DNA of 64,000 nt from Mesorhizobium opportunistum WSM2075 (GCF_000176035.2 NC_015675.1:2360001-2424000); one strand, 5' to 3'. Numbered from the stretch's first letter, positions 43,052 to 51,751 are shown. Notes: generated by a model from the letters alone, not told the origin. Numbers and translations: made by a program.

Positions 43052-43690
43052 ATGGGTCAGCTCAATGCCGGCATCGTGCCGGTCACACCGTTCCAGCAGA
43101 ACTGCACCATCCTGTTCGACATGGACGACAAGCGTGGCGTCGTCGTCGATCCGGGCGGCGACATCGACAAGGTGCTGGCGGTGCTGAAGGACAATGCGAT
43201 CACGGCCGGGGCGATCTGGATCACCCATGGCCACATCGACCACGCCGGCGGCGCGATGGACTTGAAGGAGGCGCTCGGTATCGAGATCATCGGTCCGCAT
43301 GCGGCCGACAAGCCGTTGCTCGACAATCTGGCGAACCAGGGCAGGCGCTACGGCATCGATGGTTCGCGCGATTGCGTTCCCGACCGGTTCCTCACCGAGG
43401 GCGAGACCGTGTCGTTCGGCGGCCATGTGTTCGAGGTGCTGCACTGCCCGGGTCATGCGCCTGGCCATGTCGTCTACTACAACCGCGCGGCCAAGTTCGC
43501 CCATGTCGGCGACGTGCTGTTCCGCGGCTCGGTCGGCCGCACCGACCTGCCGGGCGGCGACCACGCGACGCTGATCGCGTCGATCAAGGACAAGCTGCTG
43601 CCGCTCGGCGACGATATCGGCTTCATCTGCGGCCATGGCCCCGGCGGCCGTTTTGGCGAAGAGCGCAGGACCAATCCGTTCCTGACTTGA
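43052..43690 (+). CDS. MBL-fold metallo-hydrolase (glyoxalase II-like)
   Basis: 212 residues. Metal ligands are in THGHIDHAGG (about 59-68), GHAPGHVVYY (about 132-141), the bridging Asp in HVGDVLFRGSVGRTDLPGG (about 150-168) and the last His in ICGHGPGG (about 191-198). It belongs to the hydroxyacylglutathione hydrolase/YcbL-like group; the substrate is not fixed. A good ribosome-binding GAAAGGA lies before ATG 43052. A terminator follows. Confidence 0.9.
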   Translation: MGQLNAGIVPVTPFQQNCTILFDMDDKRGVVVDPGGDIDKVLAVLKDNAITAGAIWITHGHIDHAGGAMDLKEALGIEIIGPHAADKPLLDNLANQGRRYGIDGSRDCVPDRFLTEGETVSFGGHVFEVLHCPGHAPGHVVYYNRAAKFAHVGDVLFRGSVGRTDLPGGDHATLIASIKDKLLPLGDDIGFICGHGPGGRFGEERRTNPFLT

Positions 43691-43746
43691 AATCCTTCGG
43701 ACTGGATCCGAGCCGACCTCAGAAAGTTCCGAAGCGGCAACACAAC

Positions 43747-43780
43747 AAAAAAGCGCCGGCCATGCAGCCAGCGCTTTTTT
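43747..43780. terminator. Terminator after MBL hydrolase
   Basis: Stem AAAAAAGCGC/GCGCTTTTTT extended by an inner GGC/GCC pair; T-runs on both strands make it bidirectional. Confidence 0.88.
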
Positions 43781-43798
43781 GTGGGGCAGGGAAGCCCT

Positions 43799-43877
43799 AA
43801 AGCGCTTTCGCGCTTTGAAATTCTATCTTGTGCAAGTCGTTATCCCAAAACCGCTGCGCACTTTTGGGCGACATGCA
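43799..43877. repeat. Dispersed palindromic repeat (TGCAAGTCGTTATCCC type)
   Basis: AAAGCGC/GCGCTTT hairpin (43799-43816), then a longer arm pair with CCCAAAACCG...TTTTGGG and CGACATGCA end. It is the same family as 44819-44866. Confidence 0.7.
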
Positions 43878-43878
43878 C

Positions 43879-44307
43879 TCAGTTGGCGGTGCAGAAATGC
43901 TGCTCGCCGTCATTGCCGGTGAAGGTGCCGGTACGCGAGTTGAAGCTGCGGTAGCGGTCGGAGCAGTACTCGTACCAGTCACGCGTCCACGGTTCGGCAT
44001 AACGGTCGGCGTAGACCACCCGCGGCTCCGCGTAGTAGCGGCGGACCGGGGCCGGGCGCACCACGACGTCACGATCGTAGTAACCGTCATCGTAGTAGCG
44101 GTCAGCGTCGGGCGGCGGCCGGTCATTGGCCAACGCGCCACCGATCAGGGCGCCGGCGGCGAGGCCGAGGACGCCGGCGGCAATGGCATCGCCATTGCCG
44201 TGATGGCCGTGATGGCGCCAGTCACGCGCGTTGGCAGCGGGCAGGGCCGCGAGCATGGTGGCGGCAACGGCGGTGGACAGCACGGCTGTCTTGAAAATTC
44301 GGTTCAT
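43879..44307 (-). CDS. BA14K-family exported protein
   Basis: 142 residues. A signal peptide (MNRIFKTAVLSTAVAATMLAALPAANA, about 1-27) is followed by a glycine-rich hydrophobic segment (AIAAGVLGLAAGALIGGALA). A Tyr/Asp/Arg-rich stretch leads to the BA14K signature WYEYCSDRYRSFNSRTGTF with HFC near the end. BA14K proteins are envelope antigens known from Brucella and rhizobia, with lectin-like activity reported in Brucella. The gene is monocistronic. Confidence 0.88.
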   Translation of the reverse strand: MNRIFKTAVLSTAVAATMLAALPAANARDWRHHGHHGNGDAIAAGVLGLAAGALIGGALANDRPPPDADRYYDDGYYDRDVVVRPAPVRRYYAEPRVVYADRYAEPWTRDWYEYCSDRYRSFNSRTGTFTGNDGEQHFCTAN

Positions 44308-44485
44308 CTTGGTCTCCTTCGTACCGGGCCGTGCAGTTTGCAGGGGATGCGGTCCGGCTTTACCAAAGACTAATATGCGACCGTGGCTGAACGGAGGCTG
44401 AACGGATTTCGACGGATCGATCCGAAAAACGCTCGGAATCGAGCAGAACCGCCCTGTCGGGATCCGACCTGTATCCGAAGCCGGC

Positions 44486-44698
44486 TCAGCCGACCGACAG
44501 GTTGACGGCCTTGGGCCCCTTGCCGCGCTTGTCCGGCTCGGTGTCGAATGTCACTTTCTGCCCATCTTCGAGACCGGGAAGACCCGACGCCTGCACGGCC
44601 GAAATATGGACGAAGACATCCTTCGCGCCATCGTCCGGCGTGATGAAGCCGAAGCCCTTGGCATGGTTGAAGAATTTGACGGTGCCGGTCTGCGGCAT
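44486..44698 (-). CDS. Cold-shock protein (CspA family)
   Basis: 70-residue single cold-shock domain from ATG 44698. RNP1 is KGFGFI and RNP2 VFVHIS, both intact; the surrounding frame is [15 protein letters not shown]. It binds single-stranded RNA/DNA and acts as RNA chaperone. It is one of three csp genes in 5 kb. An in-frame ATG at 44719 would add seven residues. Confidence 0.94.
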   Translation of the reverse strand: MPQTGTVKFFNHAKGFGFITPDDGAKDVFVHISAVQASGLPGLEDGQKVTFDTEPDKRGKGPKAVNLSVG

Positions 44699-44818
44699 GG
44701 GAAGCTCCTTTGATCCCATAAACTCCAGTCTCGGGCCGGCAAATGCCCGAGAGGAAATTTGTCCTTTATTTTAGCGTCATCGGCAAGAGAAAGTTTTACA
44801 GGCACTTAAAGCGTTGTG

Positions 44819-44866
44819 ATGCATGTCGTTGACCCAAAACCGGATCCGGTTTTGGGCAACATGCAT
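44819..44866. repeat. Dispersed palindromic repeat with perfect core
   Basis: Outer arms ATGCATGT/ACATGCAT enclose a perfect 12-bp stem centred on GGATCC (CCCAAAACCG...CGGTTTTGGG, 44833-44856). It lies between two csp genes and is related to 43799-43877. Confidence 0.8.
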
Positions 44867-44887
44867 TCAAGCTGCGTCGCCGACATG

Positions 44888-44915
44888 AAAAAGGCGCGAC
44901 GAAAATCATCGCGCC
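44888..44915 (-). terminator. Terminator of the middle csp gene
   Basis: On the minus strand, stem GGCGCGA/TCGCGCC is followed by a T-run (AAAAA at 44888-44892 on the plus strand). Confidence 0.85.
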
Positions 44916-44997
44916 TTCCAAAAACTGTTTGCACGCCCAGGGCCAAGCCCTGGTGCCTCGTTCGCACATCCGCAGGGACGTGCGACGCGTCGACGGT

Positions 44998-45210
44998 TCA
45001 GGCCGCGCGCAGGTTGACGGCCTTCGGGCCCTTGCCCATGCGATCCGGCTCGACGTCGAAAGTGACCTTCTGGCCATCGACCAGCGTGCGCAGGCCCGAG
45101 GCCTCGATCGCGGAAATATGGACGAACACGTCCTTGGCGCCGCCGTCGGGCGTGATGAAACCGAAGCCTTTGGTCGCGTTGAAGAATTTAACGGTGCCGG
45201 TCTGGGCCAT
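44998..45210 (-). CDS. Cold-shock protein (CspA family)
   Basis: 70 residues with intact RNP1 (KGFGFI) and RNP2 (VFVHIS). It is nearly identical in layout to the protein at 44486-44698, so a local duplication is likely. It has a clear terminator and a long upstream leader region (45211 onward), as is usual for csp mRNAs, whose folded leaders respond to temperature. Confidence 0.95.
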   Translation of the reverse strand: MAQTGTVKFFNATKGFGFITPDGGAKDVFVHISAIEASGLRTLVDGQKVTFDVEPDRMGKGPKAVNLRAA

Positions 45211-45712
45211 TGGGGAAACTCCTTCACCCGTTCAGTCTTTGGTGGTCCTGCCCGCCACTGGCGTCGAGGGCAGTTCCCGGTGGTTGCTTTCGGCAGTCAT
45301 GCATTGGCGCATGGTCAAACCCCCCGCCGAAAAACGGGGCCGTCAGAGATTCACAGTATCGGGGAAAGGTCGTCCAAAACGTTCCGCTCTCCGGGTCGCA
45401 AATGCCCGAACACGGAATTTATCGCACGGAAACGTGAAGGTTGCAAGATAGCGTCGCGGGCCGCCACATTGGGCGCATCCCGACGCAAGAATCGACCGAT
45501 CTGAACGTCGATCGGCCGCAAATAGGCCTCGTTGCCGGGCGGGTCATCGGCCCACGGCCACGGTCAAGCATAGGCCAGCGACATCGGCGGCGCCGACCGA
45601 TCACCGCCATGGCTCCCGTCGCGGTTTTCCGTGCGGGCTGCAAACGGGGGTTGCATTTGGAGGACGAATGGCGAGGATCATCATCAGGGATGGGATCGAG
45701 GGAGAGATCAGC
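45211..45712. other. Region between csp and the Kazal-type gene
   Basis: 502 bp. The left part is the csp leader and promoter (minus strand); the right part is upstream of the Kazal-type gene, which has GGGAGAG before its ATG. Open frames on both strands look like by-products. Nothing else recognised. Confidence 0.5.
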
Positions 45713-46171
45713 ATGAAAATTCTGGCGTCATTTTTCTCCAGACTAGGGTTTGGCTTCTCCAGACTGGGGTTCGACTACTCCAGGCAAGGGTTTGCCGTCC
45801 TGTTCCTGTCAGGGCTTCTGGCCGCCTGCACCGTCGTCGTCGATGACGGGCCGGGGCCGCGTCCGCGCCCACCGCGGCCCGAACCGCAATTCTGCACCAA
45901 ACAATACGAGCCGGTCTGCGCCCGGCGCGGTGGCGACCGCCAGACCTTCGCCAATGCCTGCCTTGCCGACCGTGCCGGTTACCGCATCGTGCGTGACGGT
46001 CCCTGCCGCGATGGTGGTGGCGGCGGTGGCGGCGGCGGCGAAGAGCAGACATTTTGCACCCGCGAATACGCCCCCGTCTGCGCCCGCCGGCATGGCGAGA
46101 TGCGCAGCTTCCCCAATGCCTGCGAAGCCCGCGCCGCGGACTATCGTGTGGTTGGTGACGGGCCGTGCTGA
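45713..46171 (+). CDS. Lipoprotein with two Kazal-type protease-inhibitor domains
   Basis: 152 residues. The N-terminus carries three copies of an FSRLGF-like motif (residues 8-27), then a hydrophobic stretch and lipobox SGLLAAC (Cys39). Two Kazal-like units follow: CTKQYEPVCARRGGDR with TFANAC...GPC (about 61-98) and CTREYAPVCARRHGEM with SFPNAC...GPC (about 115-152), joined by a Gly run. Each has four Cys where classical Kazal has six; the missing positions correspond to the C1-C5 disulfide. It is predicted to be a membrane-anchored serine-protease inhibitor. Confidence 0.82.
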   Translation: MKILASFFSRLGFGFSRLGFDYSRQGFAVLFLSGLLAACTVVVDDGPGPRPRPPRPEPQFCTKQYEPVCARRGGDRQTFANACLADRAGYRIVRDGPCRDGGGGGGGGGEEQTFCTREYAPVCARRHGEMRSFPNACEARAADYRVVGDGPC

Positions 46172-46186
46172 AAGCGTAGGCTTGCG

Positions 46187-46210
46187 CCTTCTCCCATGAA
46201 TCGGGAGAGG
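46187..46210. repeat. Small palindrome CCTTCTCCC family
   Basis: CCTTCTCCC...GGGAGAGG hairpin between the Kazal-type gene and the EAL gene, related to 13300-13322 and 56778-56800. Confidence 0.55.
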
Positions 46211-46220
46211 ACGCGGCTGC

Positions 46221-47786
46221 TCAGCGTCCGCCAGGTGGCCGTATCTCCGCCTGCCGGCAATAGGCGATGAACTCGGCCGCCGGCATGGGCTTCGCAAACA
46301 GCCAGCCTTGGCCATATTCGACGCCGCGTTCGACGAGGTAGTCGGCCTGCGCCTGGGTTTCGACGCCTTCGGCGACGATCGTCAGCTTCAGCGTCTTGGC
46401 CATGTCGATGATGTGCGGCGTCACCGAACTGGTGGCGGAATTCGTGCTGATCGTGTCGATGAACGCCTTGTCGATCTTGAGCGCATCGAGCGGCAGGCCT
46501 TCGAGATGGGAGAGGCTGGAGTAGCCGGTGCCGAAGTCGTCGATCGCCACCGCATGGCCAAGTTCGCGGGCACGCGCGAGCGCCGATCGAGCCGCCTCGA
46601 TATCCACAAAGCCGCGCTCGGTCGCCTCGAGCCAGATTTGCTGCGGCTGGATCCCGGTGTGCTGCAGCGCCTCGGCGATAATCGGCAGAACCCGCTCGGT
46701 GCCGACATCCGACGCGCTGAGATTGATGGCGATGTGAATGGAGCGGTCGGCAACCAGCAGGCTGTTCAGGTCGAACACGACGAGCGCGATCACCTGGTCT
46801 GTAATGGCGGTGATCAGCCCGCTCTCCTCGGCAAGCGGAATGAAAAGATCGGGCCGCACCAGGGAGCCGTCCGGCCGCTTCCAGCGCACCAGCGCTTCGG
46901 CGCCGACGCATCTGCCGGTCTTGAGGTCGACGATCGGCTGATAGTGCACGATGAACTCGCGCTTGCGCACGGCGATCTGCAGCTCTCCCAGGGGTGAAAG
47001 CCGCCGTCGCGACAACCAGACAACCATGCCGATGATGAAGGCGGCAATGAAGGCGCCGAGCGGGAGCAGCAAAAGCTGCTGCCGGCGCACGCTGTCCAGG
47101 ATCTGGCTTTCCGGTTCGGTGGCGACGGCGATCCAGCCGGTGCCGCGCGCGGTGGCAAACAAAAGGCCGTCGTCGATGCCTTCCTCAGGACCGGCGACGA
47201 TTTTTTCAACCCGCGCCGGGTCGGGGCTGTTCAGCGTGCCGAGCAGGATGCCGGTTTTCGTCGTCAGAGCGATCTGGACACCGGGATCGACGACGACGTC
47301 GGCAAAACGCACCGGATCGACCAGGGCGTTGTGGTGCTTGAACTGCAGCGCCATCAGCGTATGGCCCACGCTCATCACCGGCTGCATGCGCGCGGTTACG
47401 GCGATGCCGTCACTGGTGACGAAGTCCGGCCTGGATTGCGCGACGCGACCCTCGGTCGGTCCCCACGACGAGCATTTGAGCAGGCCATTTTCAAAATAGC
47501 CCATTTCCTCGACGGTGCGCGTGTTGATGGTAAGTTGCCGCATGCGGGCTATGTGCTCGGCCGAACAGGGGATGCCGCTGAACCGGTCGACCTGCCGCAA
47601 CGCATCGTTCGCCTCATCGAGCGACATGTCAGCCCTGGCGATGGCGCGGCTGGCGAACTGGTGCAGCCGTTCGTATTCGTTTTCGACTGCCTGGGTCCAT
47701 GAAAGGTGAAACATCGCCGCGATGGGCACGATGGCGCCGAGCAAGGCCAGCACCACCGCCGTCACGATGATGCGAGACCTGTCCAT
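46221..47786 (-). CDS. CSS-motif EAL cyclic-di-GMP phosphodiesterase
   Basis: 521 residues from ATG 47786, with AGGAGG 3 nt upstream. Two membrane helices (about 6-25 and 235-255) flank a periplasmic CSS domain with LLKCSSWGP (about 103-111) and a second Cys (IPCSAEH). The EAL domain is complete: EALVRW, INLSASD, LEATE, IDDFGTGYSS, LKIDK and EGVETQ, so hydrolysis of c-di-GMP to pGpG is expected. In E. coli CSS-EAL enzymes are regulated by periplasmic disulfides and proteolysis. The gene is monocistronic. Confidence 0.93.
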   Translation of the reverse strand: MDRSRIIVTAVVLALLGAIVPIAAMFHLSWTQAVENEYERLHQFASRAIARADMSLDEANDALRQVDRFSGIPCSAEHIARMRQLTINTRTVEEMGYFENGLLKCSSWGPTEGRVAQSRPDFVTSDGIAVTARMQPVMSVGHTLMALQFKHHNALVDPVRFADVVVDPGVQIALTTKTGILLGTLNSPDPARVEKIVAGPEEGIDDGLLFATARGTGWIAVATEPESQILDSVRRQQLLLLPLGAFIAAFIIGMVVWLSRRRLSPLGELQIAVRKREFIVHYQPIVDLKTGRCVGAEALVRWKRPDGSLVRPDLFIPLAEESGLITAITDQVIALVVFDLNSLLVADRSIHIAINLSASDVGTERVLPIIAEALQHTGIQPQQIWLEATERGFVDIEAARSALARARELGHAVAIDDFGTGYSSLSHLEGLPLDALKIDKAFIDTISTNSATSSVTPHIIDMAKTLKLTIVAEGVETQAQADYLVERGVEYGQGWLFAKPMPAAEFIAYCRQAEIRPPGGR

Positions 47787-47925
47787 GTGCCTCCTGCCTT
47801 GGCCCACGATCGCGCCGGGCCGCCCACAATGCCTCGGCCGCCGATTGGCGGCCGCCGTTCAGGCGGATCTTATGGCCCCGTCCTTACATCAACTTTAATG
47901 GCGTCATGCAGCAAATGCTTCTCGT

Positions 47926-48144
47926 CTAGGCCCGATAGGCTCCATCGGCCGGCCCGGCATAAAGCTCGCTGCCGTTTTCATCGGAAATGCGCAGCCGGTC
48001 GGGAATTTGCGGCATGGCCAGGCTGTGGAACAGCGCGGTGGCGCCCTGCAGGGCGGCACGCAAGGTCGTTGCCTCCAACGACACCCTGTCGAGCGTCGCT
48101 TCCTCCGTGTCACGCGACCGGTAGAACTCGATGACGAAGTTCAA
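47926..48144 (-). CDS. Small conserved-looking hypothetical protein
   Basis: 72 residues: MNFVIEFYRSRDTEEATLDR start, an Ala-rich middle helix and RISDENGSELYAG near the end. The composition (acidic/basic balanced, hydrophobic core periodicity) and strong codon bias support coding. Similar small proteins are common in Mesorhizobium-type genomes; no function known. It is the most upstream-lying of a group of small genes reading left (48241-48955 follow on its promoter side). Confidence 0.65.
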   Translation of the reverse strand: MNFVIEFYRSRDTEEATLDRVSLEATTLRAALQGATALFHSLAMPQIPDRLRISDENGSELYAGPADGAYRA

Positions 48145-48240
48145 GCAAGCCTCCGTGGCAAGCGTTGCATGGGCCTGTTGCGTCAGTTCATCGCCTGCTC
48201 ACAGCAGGGCGATGGGGCCATGCGAAGGGCCCCAGGGATG

Positions 48241-48378
48241 TCAACCCTTGGACTTCGGCTTCAGGCCGTTCTCCGCCTGCTTGACCGACGAGCCGAACGG
48301 GGAGGCGGGCTTGGCCACCACCTTGTCCTTCTTCGGCTTGCGCGTTTCGCGATTGCTTCGCTGCTGACCCTTGGCCAT
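48241..48378 (-). CDS. Small very basic protein (45 residues)
   Basis: Reads MAKGQQRSNRETRKPKKDKV at its start and ends LKPKSKG. About a third of the residues are Lys or Arg. ATG 48378 follows GAGGAG with 8-nt spacing. Such short basic proteins are widespread in rhizobia without known role; RNA or DNA binding is a guess. Confidence 0.72.
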   Translation of the reverse strand: MAKGQQRSNRETRKPKKDKVVAKPASPFGSSVKQAENGLKPKSKG

Positions 48379-48422
48379 CTTGGCTGCTCCTCATGCGTAT
48401 TGGTTTGGCGTTTGGCGCGGTC

Positions 48423-48689
48423 TCAGACAATCGGATTGCTGGCGACTATCGGATTGTCGGCCGGTTCGAGATTGTCTTCCGTGGTGACCCGCTCATGGGT
48501 CTCGTGTTCGCTGCGGATGCGGTATTGCGGGGAACCGTCCTTGACCGGCAGCCTGCTCTTGATTTCGAACAGGTCCGCGGTCTTGAGGAGGAGGCCGCCA
48601 CGGCCTTTCATGCGCACGGTCTGGCCGACGGCAAAGAGATGCGAGGGGGTGTCGTTGCGCGGCCGCGCATTCGGCTGGAAACGGATCAT
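48423..48689 (-). CDS. Small hypothetical protein
   Basis: 88 residues. FAVGQTVRMKGRGGLLLKTA and FEIKSRLPVKDGSPQYRIRSEHE recall a small SH3/KOW-like beta fold often found in rhizobial proteins of unknown role. Its start overlaps the upstream gene's stop by 4 bp (48686-48689), so the two are translationally coupled. The C-terminus contains a short NPIVASNPIV repeat. Confidence 0.72.
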   Translation of the reverse strand: MIRFQPNARPRNDTPSHLFAVGQTVRMKGRGGLLLKTADLFEIKSRLPVKDGSPQYRIRSEHETHERVTTEDNLEPADNPIVASNPIV

Positions 48690-48955
48690 GCTGCATTCTC
48701 CCGGTCGCGCTTCAGCGCTGTTTCGAGGTCCAGGTAATCGATGGCGACGAGCTGGCTGGTGGGCGGGTTCTTCACCGCCCTTGCCGGCAAATGGATGAAG
48801 GTGGCGACTCGGCGCCAGGCAAGCCGCGACATACCCTCGACCAGCTCTTCGTCGTGATCGATGTCGTACTCGCCAGCCGGCAATTGGCCCTCCAGCCCGC
48901 CGAGCACGAACGGTGCGGTGAAATGGGCGATGGAACGGGTGGTGCGGTCCGGCAT
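48686..48955 (-). CDS. Small hypothetical protein
   Basis: 89 residues from ATG 48955. It has a conserved-looking HFTAPFVLGGLEGQLPAGEYDIDHDEE segment (about 8-34, in parts) and FIHLPARAV. The ELxAGEYxIExEEE pattern is seen in small rhizobial proteins without assigned function. It is coupled to the next gene by ATGA. The frame extends upstream, but the extension is Arg/Lys-rich and precedes the better start. Confidence 0.72.
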   Translation of the reverse strand: MPDRTTRSIAHFTAPFVLGGLEGQLPAGEYDIDHDEELVEGMSRLAWRRVATFIHLPARAVKNPPTSQLVAIDYLDLETALKRDRENAA

Positions 48956-49027
48956 TGTCCTGGCCTTGATATTTTTACATATTTTACGCCTTGGGGGGCG
49001 GCGCATGCGAAACGGCGATCCGGAAGC

Positions 49028-49053
49028 AAAAAAGCGGGGACGAGCCCCGCTTT
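49028..49053 (-). terminator. Terminator of the third csp gene
   Basis: Stem AAAGCGGGG/CCCCGCTTT with A-run on the plus strand (T-run on minus), 85 bp after the csp stop. Confidence 0.82.
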
Positions 49054-49137
49054 CCTATTTCCGGCAATCGCTGGAAATAAGCCGCTTTCGAGAGCTGCCA
49101 GTACATCCGTGGTCAGCGTTCATCGAATTCGGCCGGA

Positions 49138-49344
49138 TCAGATTAGTTGCAAATTGGCGGCCGATTCGCGGCCCTTGGCGTCACGCTCCAACTCGAATTG
49201 CAGCTTCTGGCCTTCGGCGAGACCCGGGAAACCGGCGCGCTCCAATGCGCTGACATGGACGAAAACGTCCTTGCCGCCGTCGGCCGGCTGAATGAAGCCA
49301 AAGCCCTTCTGGCCATTGTAGAATTTCACGGTTCCGGTGTTCAT
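49138..49344 (-). CDS. Cold-shock protein (CspA family), divergent member
   Basis: 68 residues from ATG 49344: [20 protein letters not shown] with RNP1 and VFVHVS RNP2 intact. More divergent from the other two csp proteins (Tyr at the KFYN position, Arg-rich end). It has a long AT-rich leader upstream and a terminator downstream. Confidence 0.94.
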   Translation of the reverse strand: MNTGTVKFYNGQKGFGFIQPADGGKDVFVHVSALERAGFPGLAEGQKLQFELERDAKGRESAANLQLI

Positions 49345-49669
49345 GGATGTCTTTCGCGGATTGAGAAATCGTCGCACGGCCAATGTGCCGCGCGCCCGGT
49401 ATCGATGATTTGGTATGAGATTGGCGGGTCGAGAACCTCTGACGCCGCGAGATGCCAATTCTGGCCCAAACGATGCCTGTTATATAGATCGATTGGGCGG
49501 CGTCTTCAAGATGATTCATAAAAATCACCCGCCTTGGATGAAAAATAGATCGCTATAAATACCCAAATAATTCTGATACAGTTGCAGGATATTTCAAAAA
49601 ATTGTTGACGGTGCACCGGGATTTCCCGGGCGAAGGTATTTTTATTTACTCCTGAACGAGGACAAATCC
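49345..49669. other. Region between csp and a small plus-strand gene
   Basis: 325 bp, AT-rich in its right half. It probably contains the csp leader/promoter and the promoter of the gene at 49670. No RNA gene recognised. Confidence 0.5.
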
Positions 49670-49894
49670 ATGGTTTACACAAGAAGCTCAAGGGGAAAGA
49701 CCGCGGCGGTCAATCCGATCATCAAGCCGACCGCCATACATGCCATTGCTGTCGGCCCCATCGGCCAGCCGATGATCGTCAAGTCGGCACGGCTGACCAT
49801 CAGAAGCGATGAGGCGGCACGGCGAACGATCGCCGACACCGATGGCACCGTGAGGCGGGCCAGGCAGGTTGCCGAGACCAATCGTCTGATCTGA
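49670..49894 (+). CDS. Small basic hypothetical protein
   Basis: 74 residues, start MVYTRSSRGKTAAVNPIIKP, GAGGAC 9 nt before the ATG. Its composition is Arg/Ala/Ile-rich and its end is RQVAETNRLI. No family recognised. Coding is plausible because of the ribosome-binding site and AT-rich upstream region, but conservation was not checked. Confidence 0.5.
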   Translation: MVYTRSSRGKTAAVNPIIKPTAIHAIAVGPIGQPMIVKSARLTIRSDEAARRTIADTDGTVRRARQVAETNRLI

Positions 49895-49934
49895 TCGCCC
49901 TCACGACGGATAGGGCTGGGAACCACGCAAAGCC

Positions 49935-51716
49935 TTGAACCGGCCGCGCCAATGGCTTAGATCGCGGCAGGCGGACAAACACGGCAGGTTTCCCATCAAC
50001 AGAGATCAGAGAAGAGCGGCGGGTGCGGGAGCGAGGTCTGGCGCTGGGGGACAGCCGCCGCTGGGGCTCGACCAGTATGTGCAGCAGGCGCTGCAACTGC
50101 ATCAGGCCGGGCGCCGTCAGGAAGCCGAGGCGATCTACCGGCAGGTGCTGGCGCGTCAGCCCAAGCACGCGGCCGCGGCGCATTTCCTGGGGTTGCTGCT
50201 GCACCAGACCGGGCGCAGCGACGAAGGGCTGGATCTCATCGAACAATCGGTGCAGTTGCAGCCGACGAATCCCGATTTCCTCAACAATTTCGGCACGGTG
50301 ATGCGCGATCTCGGCCGCCCTGCCGCGGCCATCGATTTCTTCCGTGGCGCGGTGGATCTGCGGCCGGACCAGCTCGCTGCGCGCGACAATCTCGGTTCGT
50401 CGCTGAAGCAGGTCGGCCAGTTCGAGGAGGCCGAAGAGATCTATCGTGGCACGGTCGCACGCAACCCGTTTCATGTGCGCGCCCGCATCGGGCTTGCCGA
50501 AACGCTGCAGGAGGCCGGGCGGCTGGACGAGGCGCTGGCGGTTTTCAGCGAGGCGCTGACCATTCGCCCCAAGGATGCCGATCTGTTGCACGGGCTCGGC
50601 GTCGGGTTGATGGAAAAGGGCAAGCTCGACGAAGCGGCCGATCTGTTCCGGCAGGCGTTGGCGGTCAATCCCGGCATGGCCACGGCCTGGCTGATGCTGG
50701 CGCAGGTCAAGCGCCAGAAGGAGCGCGACGCCGAATTGGCCGGCATGGAAGCCCAGCATGCCAAGGCGCCGCAGGGCAGCCTGGCACGCATGCAGCTGTC
50801 CTTCGGACTCGGCAAGGCCAATGACGATCTCAAGGACTACGACAGAGCCTTCGACTATTTCGCCGAAGGCAATGCCATTCGCCGCAAGGGGATCGACTAT
50901 GATCCCGTCAGGACGCGCGCGGAATTCGAGGCGATGAAGACGGTGTTCGATGCCGGCTTCTTCGAAAGGCACAAGCCGAGCCCGATCACCGATGACGCGC
51001 CGATCTTCATCGTCGGCATGCCGCGTTCGGGTACGACGCTGGTCGAGCAGATCATCGCCAGCCATCCGCAGGTCTATGGCGCGGGCGAGCTCAGCATCCT
51101 GAAGAAGGCGGTCGGCAAGCAATTCCCGGCGACGATGCCGGGCGGCTTCCCCTGGGGCGTATCGGAAACGGACGATTCGGATTTCGCCGAGGCAGGCCGG
51201 GCCTATCTCGACATGCTGCACGCCCGCTTCCCGCATATGCGCCATGTCACCGACAAGATGCCGGGCAACTTCCTGCTCGTCGGCTTCATCCACATGATGA
51301 TGCCGAAGGCCAGGATCATCCATTGCGCCCGCGATGCGGCGGCGACCTGCCTGTCGATCTACAAGGTGCATTTCCGCGGCGACAGCCATCGCTACGGCTA
51401 TGATCTCGGCGAACTCGCCGACTTCTACAATCTCTACACCGACATCATGGCGCATTGGCACAGTGTGCTGCCGGGTGTCGTGCACGACGTGCGCTACGAG
51501 GATTTCGTCGCCGACCAGGAAGGGCAGAGCCGGGCGCTCATCGACCATCTCGGCCTGCCATGGGACGATGCCGTGCTGTCGTTCCACCAGACGGACCGGC
51601 CTGTGCGCACCGCATCGGCCGCGCAAGTGCGCCAGCCGATGTACCAGGGGTCCGTCGACCTATGGAAGCGCTATGGCGACAGGCTGAAGCCGCTGCTGGA
51701 CAAGTTCGGCGGGTAA
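49935..51716 (+). CDS. TPR-repeat sulfotransferase
   Basis: Up to 593 residues. Several TPR units (AGRRQEAEAIYRQVLARQPKH, then about five more to residue 260) precede a sulfotransferase domain with the PAPS-binding 5'-PSB loop GMPRSGTTLVEQIIASHP (about 358-375) and a 3'-PB region HCARDAAATCLSIY. The substrate may be a protein, glycan or Nod-factor-like molecule. The start is unclear: the frame opens with TTG 49935 and has no ATG before the TPRs; a GTG near 50075 is an alternative. Confidence 0.82.
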   Translation: MNRPRQWLRSRQADKHGRFPINRDQRRAAGAGARSGAGGQPPLGLDQYVQQALQLHQAGRRQEAEAIYRQVLARQPKHAAAAHFLGLLLHQTGRSDEGLDLIEQSVQLQPTNPDFLNNFGTVMRDLGRPAAAIDFFRGAVDLRPDQLAARDNLGSSLKQVGQFEEAEEIYRGTVARNPFHVRARIGLAETLQEAGRLDEALAVFSEALTIRPKDADLLHGLGVGLMEKGKLDEAADLFRQALAVNPGMATAWLMLAQVKRQKERDAELAGMEAQHAKAPQGSLARMQLSFGLGKANDDLKDYDRAFDYFAEGNAIRRKGIDYDPVRTRAEFEAMKTVFDAGFFERHKPSPITDDAPIFIVGMPRSGTTLVEQIIASHPQVYGAGELSILKKAVGKQFPATMPGGFPWGVSETDDSDFAEAGRAYLDMLHARFPHMRHVTDKMPGNFLLVGFIHMMMPKARIIHCARDAAATCLSIYKVHFRGDSHRYGYDLGELADFYNLYTDIMAHWHSVLPGVVHDVRYEDFVADQEGQSRALIDHLGLPWDDAVLSFHQTDRPVRTASAAQVRQPMYQGSVDLWKRYGDRLKPLLDKFGG

Positions 51717-51751
51717 CAGATTGGCAACAGGCGCTCAGCTGCGCCAGCTGC

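Noticed and set aside
46141..46911. 256-codon frame overlapping the EAL gene
   Set aside because: Arg/Ala-rich out-of-frame reading; the EAL catalytic motifs lie in the other frame.
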